DNA of 64,000 nt from Pseudomonas sp. QS1027 (GTDB lineage: Bacteria; Pseudomonadota; Gammaproteobacteria; Pseudomonadales; Pseudomonadaceae): NCBI RefSeq assembly GCF_002814235.1, contig NZ_PHSU01000009.1, forward strand, positions 1 to 64,000, read 5' to 3'. A program made the translations under genes and the position numbers. Below, piece by piece: positions 35,603 to 45,850 of the stretch. How positions within the stretch are numbered: position 1 is the first letter of the stretch; the number at the start of each line of letters is the position of its first letter. The notes beneath the pieces were generated by a model. That model ran no database searches, was not told the origin of the DNA, and saw nothing but the letters and a program-made list of their open reading frames with translations.

Positions 35603-38600
35603 ATGCAATGGATTCTGATGCTGGTGGGCCTGGCACTGGGCTGGCTGGTGGACTCGGTGTTCACCGACGCCCTGATCGGTGCTCTTTTGGGCCTGGGCAT
35701 CGGCCAGAGTTTGCGCTTGATGAGCCTGGGCCGGCGAGCCGCCGAGCAGGTGGTCGAACTGGAACAGGCGCGAAAAGCCCTGGCGACCATCGAGCTGCGC
35801 GTGCGCCAACTCGAAATCACTTCGGGCAGGGCGCCGGAACCGTCTGTTGCAGCGCTGGTCACTGAGGCGACGCCCGAAGTTCCTGAGCAAGCGCCGCAAG
35901 CCGTTGCCGAACAAGCTCCCGCTGAACAATCCCACGCACCCATCCCTGAAGCCCTGCGGGCCGTTCCCGAGCTGGTCTGGGAGCTACCGGTCGAGCTTCA
36001 GGAATCTGCGCGCGAAACCCCTCGATCCGAGAACGTACACCCCGAGGTCGATGCCTGGGCGCCGGAACCGGTCATGGTCGAATCCCGCGAGCCACAAGCG
36101 CCGCGCGCCCCACGCGAACCCAACCTGATCGAGCGTGCCCTGGCCGGCGCGCGCAACTGGCTGTTCGGTGGCAACACGGTGTTGCGCGTCGGCGTGCTCC
36201 TGCTGTTTCTCGGCCTGGCCTTCCTGCTGCGTTATGCCACCGAAGGCATGGTGGTGCCGATCGAGGCGCGTTATGCCGGGGTCGCCGCCTGCGCCATCGG
36301 CCTGCTCGGGCTCGGTTGGTGGCTGCGCCTGCGCAACAGCAACTACGCCTTGATGCTGCAAGGCACCGGGATCGCGGTGTTGTACCTGACGGTGTTTGCC
36401 GCGATGCGCCTGCATCCGTTGCTCGACCCCTCGGCCGCCCTCGGCCTGCTGGTGGCGGTCACCGTATTCTCGGCGATTCTCGCCATCACCCAGGACGCTC
36501 TCGGCCTGGCTGCCGCTGCCGCCCTGGGTGGCTTCGCCGCGCCGATCCTGACCTCCACCGGCAGCGGCAACCATGTGGCGCTGTTCAGCTACTTCGCCTT
36601 GCTCAATGCCGGCATACTGGCCATCGCCTGGTTCAAGACCTGGCGTCTGCTCAACCTGATCGGCTTTGTCGGCACCTTCGGCATCGGTTTCGCCTGGGGC
36701 CTGCGTTCTTACAAGCCGGAATTGCTCTGGAGCACCGAACCTTTCCTGGTGCTGTTCTTCCTGATGTACCTGGCGATCGGCCTGTTGTTTGCCCGGCGTA
36801 AATTGCGCGAGATGGCCGCCGGTCCCGAGGACGACAGCCGTGAAGCCTTGCTGCACTGGTCGGCCCGCCAGGGCGACTATGTCGATGGCACCATGCTGTT
36901 CGGTCCGCCGCTGGTGGGCTTCGGCCTGCAATTCGCGGTGGTCCAGCACCTGGAGTTCGCCGCGGCGTTCAGTGCCCTGGGCCTGGGCATAATCTACATG
37001 GGCCTGGCGCGGATACTGGCGGGCGGGCGCGCCTTGTTGCTGGGGGAAACCTGCCTGGCCCTGGGCGTGATCTTCGCCAGCCTGGCGATCCCGCTGGGCC
37101 TGGATGCCCGTTGGACTTCGGCGGCCTGGGCCGTGGAGGGCGCGGGGATCTTCTGGCTCGGTCTGCGTCAGCAACGGCCATTCGCCCGAGCGTTTGCCCT
37201 GCTGTTGCAGATCGGTTCGGCGCTGGCGTTTCTCGGCAAGCTGCAACTGGGTGAAACCAGCCTGCTGGACGGCGCACCGCTGGGCGCCTTGCTGCTGGGC
37301 GGGTCCTTGCTGTTCAGCTTCCAGCAAGTGCGCAAGGCGCTGCCTGAACAGCTCTCGTCCTGGGAGCGCAACCTGGCACCGGTGCTCGCCTGCAGCGGCC
37401 TGACCTTTCTCTACCTGTTGGCACCGCTGTTTTTCTTCTCCCAGGGTACGGCCATCAGTTGGGCGCTGGCCGGGTTGGCGACTTTGTTTGTTGGCCTGCG
37501 TCTGCAATCACGGAGTTTCCTGTTCAGTGCCTTTGCCGTGCAACTGCTCGGCGGTGCGCTGTTCCTGCTGCGACTGAAAGGCGCGGAGGGCGACTCGACG
37601 GCGGTGTTCAACGCCGGCTGGAACGGCCTGATGAGCGCTTCTCTGATCGGCCTGTCGCTGATCGCCGGAATGCTGCTGGCGGCCCGCGATGAGATGGTGC
37701 GCAACGATGTGCGCTTGCTCCGTGGTTTGTCGGTGGTGTTGCTGGCGGGGCTGGTGCTGATCAACCTTGCCGTGCTGTTCGTCCTGCCGTGGGAAACCGC
37801 CAGTGGGGTCTGGGCCGCCAGCGGCCTGTTGATCATCTGGCTGAGCCTGTATTTGCAGCAGCGGGTGAGTTTCGTCTTCGGCCTGCTGTTGCAGGTGATT
37901 GGCGGCGCGGCGTTCCTGATGGCCGAGCCGGAACTGTTCCGCGCGCTGACTGCCGAGGGCCTGCGGCCATTGGCCCACAGTGGCTTCTGGACGCCGATGG
38001 TGCTGAGCCTGGCAGCGATGGTCGGCGCCTGGCGCTTGCAACGCGGGACCCCGGCCGCGACCTTTGAGGCCCTGAGCCTGGGCGGCCTGTCCAATGTCCT
38101 GCTGGTCTGGGGTGCGCTGTGGTGGGGGTTGGCCTGGGTCAGTGAAATCCTGCGGTTTGTCCCTACGCATCTGCAACCCCAGTTCTTGCTCGGCTGGGCG
38201 GCGCTCAGCGTGACGCTCTGGACGCTGCTGGCCTCGCGCTTGAACTGGCCGACCCTGGGCCGGCTCTGCACCTTGCTGACGCCGGTGGCGGTGGTGGTGC
38301 TCTACGGCGCCTGGCACCCGGCTTATCACCCGGCGGCCGATTACGGCTGGCTGGCCTGGGCGGCGGTGTTCGTCGTGCATCTGCTGTCCTTGCGCCGCCT
38401 GGCGCCGATCCTGCCCGCCAGGGCCCTGAGTTATGCCCATGTGCTGGGCTGCTGGCTGATTCTCGGCGTGCTGGCGCTGGAGTTGCGTTTTGGCCTGATG
38501 AGCCTGTCCGAACATTACAACGCCTGGCGCTGGCTGGGCTGGGCGATCCTGCCGAGCCTCTATCTGGTGCTGATGGCCGCACCGCGCCAGTGGCCATGGC

Positions 38601-39244
38601 CGGTGGCGGCTTACCCGCGCGAATATCGCCTCTACGCCGCCTTGCCCCTGGCCGTGCTGATGCTGGCCTGGTTCTGGCTGGCGAACACCTTCAGCGACGG
38701 CCAGGCCGAGCCGCTGCCTTATGTGTCGCTGCTCAACCCGCTGGATCTGGGCCTGATGTTCGCCCTGCTGGGGATCTACCTCTGGTCCCAGAGCGCCGTG
38801 GCGCAATGGGCGCTGCGCCGCGACTATGCACAGTTGGTCACCCAGGGCGTGGCCGGGCTTTCGCTGTTCGCCTTTGTCAGCGCGCTGGTGATGCGCACCG
38901 CGCACCATTGGGGCGGTGTGCCGTTCAACCTGGATGACCTGCTGGAGTCGATGCAGGTGCAGGCGGGCCTGTCGATTGCCTGGACCCTGATTGCCCTGGG
39001 CCTGATGATCGGCGGGCATCTGCGCCACCGTCGCGAGGTCTGGCTGGTGGGCGCGGCGCTGATCGCCGTGGTGGTCGCCAAGCTGTTCTTTGTCGAATTG
39101 AGCAACCGTGGCGGACTGGCGCGGATCGTCTCGTTTATCGGCGTGGGCGTGCTGTTGCTGGTGGTCGGTTACTTTGCACCGCTGCCGCCCAAGCGTCCGG
39201 ACCCAGTGCCTGTGACCGAAGAAACTGAAGGAGTGTCGTCTTGA
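35603..39244 (+). CDS. DUF2339 polytopic membrane protein
   Basis: 1213 residues. An N-terminal membrane helix and short coiled coil (EQVVELEQARKALATIELRV) are followed by a Pro/Glu-rich linker of about 100 residues and then some 25-30 hydrophobic segments from about residue 190. The DUF2339 core starts at LIERALAGARNWLFGGNTVL with VGVLLLFLGLAFLLRYA. The family is widespread in pseudomonads, and no biochemical function is known to me. Its last codons overlap the TTG start of the DUF3999 gene (TCTTGA), so the two are translationally coupled and probably act together. Confidence 0.92.
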   Translation: MQWILMLVGLALGWLVDSVFTDALIGALLGLGIGQSLRLMSLGRRAAEQVVELEQARKALATIELRVRQLEITSGRAPEPSVAALVTEATPEVPEQAPQAVAEQAPAEQSHAPIPEALRAVPELVWELPVELQESARETPRSENVHPEVDAWAPEPVMVESREPQAPRAPREPNLIERALAGARNWLFGGNTVLRVGVLLLFLGLAFLLRYATEGMVVPIEARYAGVAACAIGLLGLGWWLRLRNSNYALMLQGTGIAVLYLTVFAAMRLHPLLDPSAALGLLVAVTVFSAILAITQDALGLAAAAALGGFAAPILTSTGSGNHVALFSYFALLNAGILAIAWFKTWRLLNLIGFVGTFGIGFAWGLRSYKPELLWSTEPFLVLFFLMYLAIGLLFARRKLREMAAGPEDDSREALLHWSARQGDYVDGTMLFGPPLVGFGLQFAVVQHLEFAAAFSALGLGIIYMGLARILAGGRALLLGETCLALGVIFASLAIPLGLDARWTSAAWAVEGAGIFWLGLRQQRPFARAFALLLQIGSALAFLGKLQLGETSLLDGAPLGALLLGGSLLFSFQQVRKALPEQLSSWERNLAPVLACSGLTFLYLLAPLFFFSQGTAISWALAGLATLFVGLRLQSRSFLFSAFAVQLLGGALFLLRLKGAEGDSTAVFNAGWNGLMSASLIGLSLIAGMLLAARDEMVRNDVRLLRGLSVVLLAGLVLINLAVLFVLPWETASGVWAASGLLIIWLSLYLQQRVSFVFGLLLQVIGGAAFLMAEPELFRALTAEGLRPLAHSGFWTPMVLSLAAMVGAWRLQRGTPAATFEALSLGGLSNVLLVWGALWWGLAWVSEILRFVPTHLQPQFLLGWAALSVTLWTLLASRLNWPTLGRLCTLLTPVAVVVLYGAWHPAYHPAADYGWLAWAAVFVVHLLSLRRLAPILPARALSYAHVLGCWLILGVLALELRFGLMSLSEHYNAWRWLGWAILPSLYLVLMAAPRQWPWPVAAYPREYRLYAALPLAVLMLAWFWLANTFSDGQAEPLPYVSLLNPLDLGLMFALLGIYLWSQSAVAQWALRRDYAQLVTQGVAGLSLFAFVSALVMRTAHHWGGVPFNLDDLLESMQVQAGLSIAWTLIALGLMIGGHLRHRREVWLVGAALIAVVVAKLFFVELSNRGGLARIVSFIGVGVLLLVVGYFAPLPPKRPDPVPVTEETEGVSS

Positions 39245-40605
39245 TTCACACATTGAGCCCGCGCTGGTTGGGCGTCATGGCGCTGTGCGCGACGCTGTCG
39301 GCGTTCGCCCAGGAAAAACCCACCGACTACAACACCCAGGTGCCCCTGACCCTGAGTGGCGAAGGTCCCTGGTATCGCCTGGAGCTGCCGCTGACGTTGC
39401 AACTGAGCGCACGCCAGTCCGACCTCAGTGATGTGCGGGTATTCAATGCCGCCGGTGAGCCCCAGGCCTATGCCCTGGCGCAGGAGCAGGCGCAGGAGAC
39501 GCAGAGCCGCAGCCTGACGAATGTGAAGTGGTTCCCGCTGTACAACTCGGCCGATGCGCCCCAGGCCACGCCGAGCGTGCGGGTCCGGTCGTCGGCCAAC
39601 GGCACCCTGGTCGAGGTGAGCCCTTCGGGTCAGCTGGAAGCCGGCGAAGAAGTGCTGCGCGGCTGGCTGCTGGATGCCAGCGCGATCAAGACCCCATTGC
39701 AGCAGCTTGTCTTGGATTGGAGCAGCGAGCGCGACGGCTTCCAGCGTTTCAGCATCGAGGCCAGCGACGACCTGCAGCACTGGCAGGCCTGGGGCGATGG
39801 GCAGGTGGCGCGCTTGTCCTTTGCCGACGAGCGGGTGGAGCAGCATGAAGTCGCCCTGCCGGGGTTGTCGGCGCGTTACTTGCGCCTGTTGTGGCAGTCG
39901 CCGCAGGCGGCGCCGGTGCTCAGTTCGGCGCAGTTGGCCAGCTCCACCACCAGCAGCCTGCCGTTGCCGTTGGTATGGTCGCAGCCGTTGGCCGGGACGA
40001 GTACCAAGGCCGGGGAATACACCTGGCAATTGCCCCTCGGCCTGCCCCTTGAGCAGGTGCGGGTCGAGCTGGCGCAGGCCAACAGCCTGGCGCCGGTGAA
40101 CGTGTACGGGCGCCAGGACGGCAATGCGCCCTGGCAGACGCTGAGCAGCGGTTTGCTCTATCGCCTGACCCAGAATGGCCAGGACGTGGTCCAGGATCAG
40201 TTGCAGTTGCCCGGTCTTGCCGTGGCGCAATTGAAGCTGGTGGTCGACGAGCGTGGCGGTGGCCTGGGCGCCCAGGCGCCGACCTTGCGTTTCGCGGTGC
40301 GCAGCACCCAACTGGTGTTCCTGGCCCGTGGCGAGCCGCCGTTTTCCCTGGCCCTGGGCAACCCGACGGTCAAGGCGGCGAACCTGTCGCTGTCGACCCT
40401 GATTCCCGATTACAGCCCGCAGCGTCTGGCCGGATTGGGCAAGGCCACGGCGAGCGGTGCGGCCGTGACCACGGTGCAGCCGCCGGTGGTGCCGGTTGTG
40501 GTGGGCACCGATTGGAAGAAGATCGGTTTGTGGGTAGTGCTGTTGCTGGGTGTGGCGGCCTTGGCCGGGATGGCTTTCAGCTTGTTGCGCAAACCCCAGG
40601 CCTAG
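39241..40605 (+). CDS. DUF3999 membrane-anchored periplasmic protein
   Basis: 454 residues. Signal peptide (SPRWLGVMALCATLSAFA), a long beta-rich periplasmic domain with FSIEASDDLQHWQAWGDGQV resembling carbohydrate-binding/discoidin-like folds, and a C-terminal membrane helix (GLWVVLLLGVAALAGMAFSL) with a short basic tail. The start is TTG 39241 overlapping the upstream stop; no better start exists before the signal peptide. Partner of the DUF2339 protein in a two-gene unit; role unknown. Confidence 0.9.
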   Translation: MIHTLSPRWLGVMALCATLSAFAQEKPTDYNTQVPLTLSGEGPWYRLELPLTLQLSARQSDLSDVRVFNAAGEPQAYALAQEQAQETQSRSLTNVKWFPLYNSADAPQATPSVRVRSSANGTLVEVSPSGQLEAGEEVLRGWLLDASAIKTPLQQLVLDWSSERDGFQRFSIEASDDLQHWQAWGDGQVARLSFADERVEQHEVALPGLSARYLRLLWQSPQAAPVLSSAQLASSTTSSLPLPLVWSQPLAGTSTKAGEYTWQLPLGLPLEQVRVELAQANSLAPVNVYGRQDGNAPWQTLSSGLLYRLTQNGQDVVQDQLQLPGLAVAQLKLVVDERGGGLGAQAPTLRFAVRSTQLVFLARGEPPFSLALGNPTVKAANLSLSTLIPDYSPQRLAGLGKATASGAAVTTVQPPVVPVVVGTDWKKIGLWVVLLLGVAALAGMAFSLLRKPQA

Positions 40606-40757
40606 GTCCTTGCAGCGACCGGAATTCCCGCGCTTTTGGACTACGCTCAACCCGGTCCATGAACTCTCCCTGTCGGAACTCGGTCTGACAGGAAGCAATA
40701 CATGTCGACTCGCGTTAAACTGCGCGGGTTTTCAGCCCCCCATCTCCGGAGCCATCC

Positions 40758-41768
40758 ATGTCCCGCGTTACCCTGAGTCGCTATTTGATTGAGCAGACCC
40801 GCAGCAACAACACGCCTGCCGATCTGCGTTTCCTGATCGAAGTGGTCGCGCGTGCGTGCAAGGAAATCAGCCATGCCGTCTCCAAGGGCGCGCTGGGTGG
40901 GGTTCTGGGCAGCATGGGGACTGAGAACGTACAGGGCGAAGTGCAGAAGAAACTCGACGTGATTTCCAACGAAATCCTGCTCGAAGCCAACGAATGGGGC
41001 GGTCACCTGGCCGGCATGGCGTCCGAAGAAATGGACAATGCCTACCAGATCCCCGGTAAATACCCGAAAGGCGCCTACCTGTTGGTATTCGACCCGCTGG
41101 ACGGTTCGTCGAACATCGACATCAACGCACCGGTCGGTACCATCTTCTCGGTGCTGCGTTGCCCGAACGAATACCTGAGCCAGAACGAAGCCTTGAACGA
41201 AAAGGCCTTCCTGCAGCCAGGTACCGAGCAGGTCGCCGCCGGTTATGCCATCTACGGCCCGCAGACCATGCTGGTGCTGACCCTGGGTGACGGTGTGAAA
41301 GGCTTTACCCTTGACCGTGAAATGGGCAGCTTCGTGCTGACCCATGAAGACATCAAGATCCCGACGTCCACCCAGGAATTCGCGATCAACATGTCCAACC
41401 AGCGTCACTGGGAAGCCCCGGTACAACGTTACGTCAGCGAATTGCTGGCTGGCGAAGAAGGCCCGCTGAAAAAGAACTACAACATGCGTTGGGTTGCCGC
41501 GATGGTGGCGGACGTGCACCGCATCCTGACCCGTGGTGGCCTGTTCATGTACCCGCGCGACAGCCGCGAGCCGTCCAAGCCGGGCAAGCTGCGCCTGATG
41601 TACGAAGCCAACCCGATGTCGTTCCTGGTGGAACAGGCGGGCGGCGCGTCCACCGACGGCCACCAGCGTATTCTCGACATCAAGCCGGATGGCCTGCACC
41701 AGCGTGTCGCGGTGTTCCTCGGCTCGAAAGAAGAAGTCGAACGCGCCACGGCTTACCACAAGGAATAA
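40758..41768 (+). CDS. fbp: class I fructose-1,6-bisphosphatase
   Basis: Gluconeogenic phosphatase, important in pseudomonads, which grow mainly on organic and amino acids. 336 residues with the metal/substrate motif [19 protein letters not shown], the allosteric-type N-terminal helices, and [18 protein letters not shown] near the active site. ATG 40758 follows the spacer after CTCCGGAG. Followed after four bases by the DUF924 gene. Confidence 0.98.
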   Translation: MSRVTLSRYLIEQTRSNNTPADLRFLIEVVARACKEISHAVSKGALGGVLGSMGTENVQGEVQKKLDVISNEILLEANEWGGHLAGMASEEMDNAYQIPGKYPKGAYLLVFDPLDGSSNIDINAPVGTIFSVLRCPNEYLSQNEALNEKAFLQPGTEQVAAGYAIYGPQTMLVLTLGDGVKGFTLDREMGSFVLTHEDIKIPTSTQEFAINMSNQRHWEAPVQRYVSELLAGEEGPLKKNYNMRWVAAMVADVHRILTRGGLFMYPRDSREPSKPGKLRLMYEANPMSFLVEQAGGASTDGHQRILDIKPDGLHQRVAVFLGSKEEVERATAYHKE

Positions 41769-41772
41769 ACCC

Positions 41773-42375
41773 GTGACCGCGCCCTGGCAGCCGTTGCTCG
41801 AGTGGTGGTTCGGATCTTGCGAATCACCTGACGACGTAGCGGCTGACAAGGGCCGGTTGTGGTTCGGCAAGCGCGACAGCCAGGACCTCGAGGCGCGAAC
41901 GCGTTTCGGGGACCTTGTCGAGCAGGCACTGGCCGGCAGATTGACCGAGTGGACGCAATGTCCTGAAGGTTGGCTGGCCCTGGTGTTGTTACTCGATCAA
42001 CTGCCGCGAATGATCTTTCGCGATACCCCCGAATCTTTCTCCGGCGATCTCCGGGCCCAGGCGCTGGTGGCGCAAGGCATTGCCGCGGACCTTGATCGGC
42101 AGCTGCGACCGATTCATCGGACGTTCATCTATCTGGTGTTTGAGCACTGCGAAAACCTGGCGGTGCAGAATGAGGCGGTTTCGCGGTTCATGGATTTGCT
42201 GGCGGAGCAGTCGGAAGCGGAGCGGGCGGTGTTTGCCGATAACCTGGACTATGCCGAGCGGCATCGTGACGTCATTGCCCGGTTCGGGCGTTTTCCCCAT
42301 CGCAATGCCATTCTTGGGCGTGAGTCCACGGCCGAGGAAGTGGCGTTTCTGCGTGAGCCGGGCTCACGGTTCTAA
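41773..42375 (+). CDS. DUF924 family protein
   Basis: 200 residues from GTG 41773 (VTAPWQPLLEWWFG), which begins four bases after the fbp stop. All-helical tetratricopeptide-like fold: PEGWLALVLLLDQLPRMIFR, HRTFIYLVFEHCENL and the C-terminal signature FGRFPHRNAILGRESTAEEV. DUF924 has no assigned biochemistry. Its position suggests co-transcription with fbp. Confidence 0.9.
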   Translation: MTAPWQPLLEWWFGSCESPDDVAADKGRLWFGKRDSQDLEARTRFGDLVEQALAGRLTEWTQCPEGWLALVLLLDQLPRMIFRDTPESFSGDLRAQALVAQGIAADLDRQLRPIHRTFIYLVFEHCENLAVQNEAVSRFMDLLAEQSEAERAVFADNLDYAERHRDVIARFGRFPHRNAILGRESTAEEVAFLREPGSRF

Positions 42376-42400
42376 CCCGATGTTGAAGCTGATGCACACC

Positions 42401-42494
42401 TTGTAGGAGCCGGCTTGCTGGCGATGAGGCCGGTACATCCGCCACATCATCTGCGTCACGGACATCGCCATCGCCAGCAAGCCGGCTCCTACAG
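42401..42494. repeat. REP-pair element
   Basis: TTGTAGGAGCCGGCTTGCTG at the left and CATCGCCAGCAAGCCGGCTC plus CTACA at the right, inverted about 45 bp apart. It lies between the convergent DUF924 and chemoreceptor genes and may help terminate both. Confidence 0.88.
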
Positions 42495-42509
42495 GTTTTG
42501 CGGGGATCT

Positions 42510-44402
42510 TCAGATCCGGAAACTACCCACCAACTGCTTCAACCGCGCCGCCTGCTGTTCCAGGTCCGCACACGCACGCAAGGTCGATTGCAGGTTTTCC
42601 ACGCCTTCCTGGTTCAGCGTATTGATCTCGGTAATATCGACGTTGATCGATTCCACCACCGCCGTCTGTTCTTCGGTCGCCGTCGCCACCGACTGGTTCA
42701 TGCCGTCGATCTCGCCGATCCGCTGGGTCACGCTGCCCAGCCGCTCGCCCGCCTGGTTGGCGATGCCGACGCTGCTTTCGCTCTGACGCTGGCTGTCGGT
42801 CATGATGCTCACCGCTTCCCGGGCGCCGACCTGCAACTCCTCGATCATCTTCTGCACTTGCTGCGCCGAATCCTGGGTGCGGTGCGCCAGGTTGCGCACC
42901 TCATCGGCTACCACCGCAAATCCACGCCCGGCCTCACCAGCTCGCGCCGCCTCGATGGCCGCGTTGAGCGCCAGCAGGTTGGTCTGCTGGGAAATACCGG
43001 TGATCACTTCAAGAATCTGCCCGATATTCACCGTGTTGCTGTTCAGGGTTTCGATATTGCCGCAGGAATCGCTGATCTTGGCCGACAGTTGCTGCATCGC
43101 GGTGATGGTTTTTTCCACCACCTGCTGACCGTCTTCGGCCAGGCTGCGGGCTTCGCTGGAGTGCTGCGAGGCGAGGGCGGCATTCTGTGCGATCTCCTGG
43201 GCCGCGGCACCGAGCTCGTTGATTGCCGCCGCCACGCTGCTGGTGCGGCTGGCCTGCTGGTCGGAATTGATCATCGACGAGTTGGAGGCGCTGACCACCC
43301 GCAAGGCCACTTCGTTGACCTGGCCGGTGGCCGAGGCCACCTCGCGGATCGAGGTGTGGATACGTTCGACGAAGCGGTTGAAGGACATGCCCAGGGTGCC
43401 GAATTCATCGTGGCCGTGGATGACCAGGCGCTTGGTCAGGTCGCCTTCACCCTCGGCGATGTCGTGCATGGCACGGCCCATCAGGTGCAGCGGCTGCATC
43501 AGCACGCGGATCAGCATGCTCAGCAGGGCGATGATGATGACCACGGCGATCACCGTGGCGATGATCGCCGAGGTGCGGAACTCGCTGAGCATGGAGAACG
43601 CGGTGTCCTGGTCGAGCACCAGGGCGACGTACCAGTCCACCGAGGACACGCCGCTGACGTGGGTGAAGGAGATGAACTGCTGCTTGCCGTCCACCTCGAC
43701 TTCCTTGAGCCCGGCACTGATTTTCGGTGCGCCGCTCGGGTAGGCGTCAGAGAGGTTTTTCAGGATCAACTTACTGTCCGGATGAATCAGGATCTTGCCG
43801 TCGGCGCTGACGATGAACGCATGCCCGTGACCGCCGAAGTTCAGCGAGTTGATGATGGCGCTGATGCTGCCCAGGTCGATGTCCGCACCGGTCACGCCGA
43901 TAAACTGGCCCTGATGCTGTACCGGGGTGGCGAGGGTGATCACCAGCTTGCCGGAGGAGGCGGCAATGTAGGGTTCGGTGACGATGGTCTGTTGCGCGGC
44001 GGTAGCAGCTTTATACCAGCCGCGTGAGCGCGGGTCGTAGTCGGCGGGGCGGTTGCCCACCGGAACCGAGGTCATCACGCCCTCCGCGCTGCCGAAATAG
44101 CTGAGCTGGAAGTTGCCGCTGTAGGCGGGCAGGCCGATGGCGTGTTTCAGGCTGTCGGCGGAGCTGCCGTCCGCGGCGATCTGCTGGGACAGCGACTGCA
44201 ACAGCTGGATGCGACTTTCCAGCCAGGTCTGGATATTACTGGTGGTCAGGCTGCCCAGGGCCTGCATCGAGTCCTCGGTGCTGTGGCGCAGGGCCTCGCG
44301 TTGGCGGTAGTCGTTGAACAGGATGAAGCAGGCGAACGCCACTGCGACCACCAGGGCCGCCGCCAACAAAATCTTATGGCTGAACTTGAAGTTTTTGGTC
44401 AT
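42510..44402 (-). CDS. methyl-accepting chemotaxis protein with dCache domain
   Basis: 630-residue chemoreceptor. Membrane helix 1 ([20 protein letters not shown]), a periplasmic double-Cache domain (about 35-280), helix 2 ([19 protein letters not shown]), HAMP, and the cytoplasmic signalling hairpin with tip region [20 protein letters not shown]. The ligand pocket shows Y-x4-R-x-W-Y (YDPRSRGWY) followed by EPY and GADIDL, the pattern of amino-acid-binding dCache receptors such as PctA. I start at ATG 44402. Amino-acid sensing is inferred from that motif. Confidence 0.93.
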   Translation of the reverse strand: MTKNFKFSHKILLAAALVVAVAFACFILFNDYRQREALRHSTEDSMQALGSLTTSNIQTWLESRIQLLQSLSQQIAADGSSADSLKHAIGLPAYSGNFQLSYFGSAEGVMTSVPVGNRPADYDPRSRGWYKAATAAQQTIVTEPYIAASSGKLVITLATPVQHQGQFIGVTGADIDLGSISAIINSLNFGGHGHAFIVSADGKILIHPDSKLILKNLSDAYPSGAPKISAGLKEVEVDGKQQFISFTHVSGVSSVDWYVALVLDQDTAFSMLSEFRTSAIIATVIAVVIIIALLSMLIRVLMQPLHLMGRAMHDIAEGEGDLTKRLVIHGHDEFGTLGMSFNRFVERIHTSIREVASATGQVNEVALRVVSASNSSMINSDQQASRTSSVAAAINELGAAAQEIAQNAALASQHSSEARSLAEDGQQVVEKTITAMQQLSAKISDSCGNIETLNSNTVNIGQILEVITGISQQTNLLALNAAIEAARAGEAGRGFAVVADEVRNLAHRTQDSAQQVQKMIEELQVGAREAVSIMTDSQRQSESSVGIANQAGERLGSVTQRIGEIDGMNQSVATATEEQTAVVESINVDITEINTLNQEGVENLQSTLRACADLEQQAARLKQLVGSFRI

Positions 44403-44799
44403 GAAATGGGCTGTCCACAGGGGGCTGGTCAACGAGGGGCGTCAATTTGCCACAGGTCACGACCTGTGGGGCAATTTCTCTTGGTCAACGTCGGCGTCGG
44501 AAGTCCTTGTCCTGCTTTTCCATTGCTCGCCATGGCGGGGCGTAGCGCCTTGAATATCGGCTTACGGGCCTTTCATGCAGGCAGAATGGTATTACTCAAT
44601 TGTGTCGGCACCTTTTCACCGAATATTAATTTGCGGGTGATAAAGCCGACGAAATGCCGGTTTCGCCGAAAAAGTCCCTGAAAATTCTTGAAGGAAATCG
44701 CTGTAAGAAAAGCGCCGGGGCTCGGGAACCAGATGGTCCTTTTCTCTTCTAAGCTTGCGGTAGGCAGCCGTGCCCACCTTTGAGCCCCAGGAGTTCCCC
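44403..44799. other. intergenic region with a perfect inverted repeat
   Basis: 397 bp between the divergent chemoreceptor and lipoprotein genes. The only strong structure is CCACAGGTC-ac-GACCTGTGG at 44450-44469, extended by TTGC/GCAA, about 50 bp upstream of the chemoreceptor start; it could be an operator. No gene and no clear sigma-28 promoter were recognised. Confidence 0.6.
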
Positions 44800-45054
44800 A
44801 TGTCGTTGCGCTCTCTCGCCCTTTTGTCGTTCTGCGTGTTGTTGGTCGCGTGCAGCAAGGTCAATCAGGAAAACTACTCGAAAATCTCCGCGGGCATGGC
44901 CAAGGCCGATGTCGAGCAGCTGCTCGGTTCGCCTTCGGACTGTTCCGGCGCACTCGGCATGTCCAGTTGCACCTGGGGTAACAAGAACAGCTTTATCAGC
45001 GTGCAGTATGCCGGTGACAAAGTCCTGATGTTTTCCGGGCAAGGCCTGAAGTAA
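44800..45054 (+). CDS. small SmpA/OmlA-like lipoprotein
   Basis: 84 residues. Lipoprotein signal with lipobox LVAC (Cys at residue 18), then ISAGMAKADVEQLLGSPSDC, the BamE/SmpA-like beginning, and a short beta domain with two further Cys that could pair. Start at ATG 44800, preceded by CAGGAG; an in-frame ATG/GTG upstream would spoil the signal peptide. Role unknown. Followed 30 bp later by the lipocalin lipoprotein gene. Confidence 0.85.
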   Translation: MSLRSLALLSFCVLLVACSKVNQENYSKISAGMAKADVEQLLGSPSDCSGALGMSSCTWGNKNSFISVQYAGDKVLMFSGQGLK

Positions 45055-45084
45055 ACCGGGGCGACTGCCCGCGGGAGAAGAACA

Positions 45085-45642
45085 ATGTTGCGTTTAGTGG
45101 TCACTCTTTTGGCCGGCTTGTTGCTGGCCGGTTGCGCTACGTCCGGCGACGATTTGGCGCCCAAGACCGCAGGTCACGTGGACCTGAACCGTTACCAGGG
45201 CACCTGGTACGAATTGGCACGGATGCCGATGTATTTCCAGCGCAATTGCGCGCAGTCCGAGGCCCGCTACAGCCTGATGACGGATGGCAAGGTGGCGGTG
45301 TTCAACCGTTGCCTGACCGAGCAGTGGACCTGGGAAGAAGCCAAGGGCACGGCGACGCCGCAGGTGCCGGGGCAGACCGACAAGCTGTGGGTGAAGTTCG
45401 ATAACTGGTTCACGTCGCTATTGCCGGGCGTGGCCAAGGCCGATTACTGGATTCTGTATGTCAGCGATGACTACAAGACGGCGATTGTCGGCAATCCGAA
45501 TCGTCGTTATCTGTGGTTGTTGTCGCGTACTACCAAGGTCAGTGCGGAGACCCGCGAGGACCTGCTGAGCCGGGCACGTCAGCAGGGTTACGACACCACG
45601 CGGCTGATCTGGCGCACGCCGGACTCGAAGATGCCCAACTGA
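45085..45642 (+). CDS. blc: lipocalin lipoprotein (Blc-like)
   Basis: 185 residues: lipobox LLAGC (Cys17), then the lipocalin first signature NRYQGTWYELARMPMYFQRN with its invariant G-x-W, and the third signature YLWLLSRTTKVSAETREDLL. These outer-membrane lipocalins bind fatty acids or lysophospholipids and are linked to envelope stress. Same orientation as the upstream small lipoprotein. Confidence 0.92.
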   Translation: MLRLVVTLLAGLLLAGCATSGDDLAPKTAGHVDLNRYQGTWYELARMPMYFQRNCAQSEARYSLMTDGKVAVFNRCLTEQWTWEEAKGTATPQVPGQTDKLWVKFDNWFTSLLPGVAKADYWILYVSDDYKTAIVGNPNRRYLWLLSRTTKVSAETREDLLSRARQQGYDTTRLIWRTPDSKMPN

Positions 45643-45653
45643 ATTCACTGGCC

Positions 45654-45740
45654 TTGCAGGAGCCGGCTTGCTGGCGATGGCGTCCGGATGGGCACCGCAA
45701 GGCTCAAGGGCCTCTTCGCGGGCAAGCCCTGCTCCTACAG
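45654..45740. repeat. chimeric REP element
   Basis: The left arm is of the type GGAGCCGGCTTGCTGGCGAT, the right arm of the other type GCGGGCAAGCCCTGCTCCTA plus CAG. The two arms are related but not exact complements, unlike the other pairs in the window. Confidence 0.7.
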
Positions 45741-45778
45741 TGTTGCGTCGTTTACAAAATCGGTGAACAACGACGTAT

Positions 45779-45832
45779 TGTAGGAGCAGGGCTTGTCGGA
45801 TCGCCGCACCGCCGCGAAGGCGTCAGTTTGGG
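45779..45832. repeat. solitary REP element
   Basis: TGTAGGAGCAGGGCTTGTCG followed by a C/G-rich stem region ending CGCCGCGAAGGCG. It is adjacent to the preceding chimeric element and to the hutF stop. Confidence 0.6.
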
Positions 45833-45850
45833 CGATGCAGGTCTTTGGGT

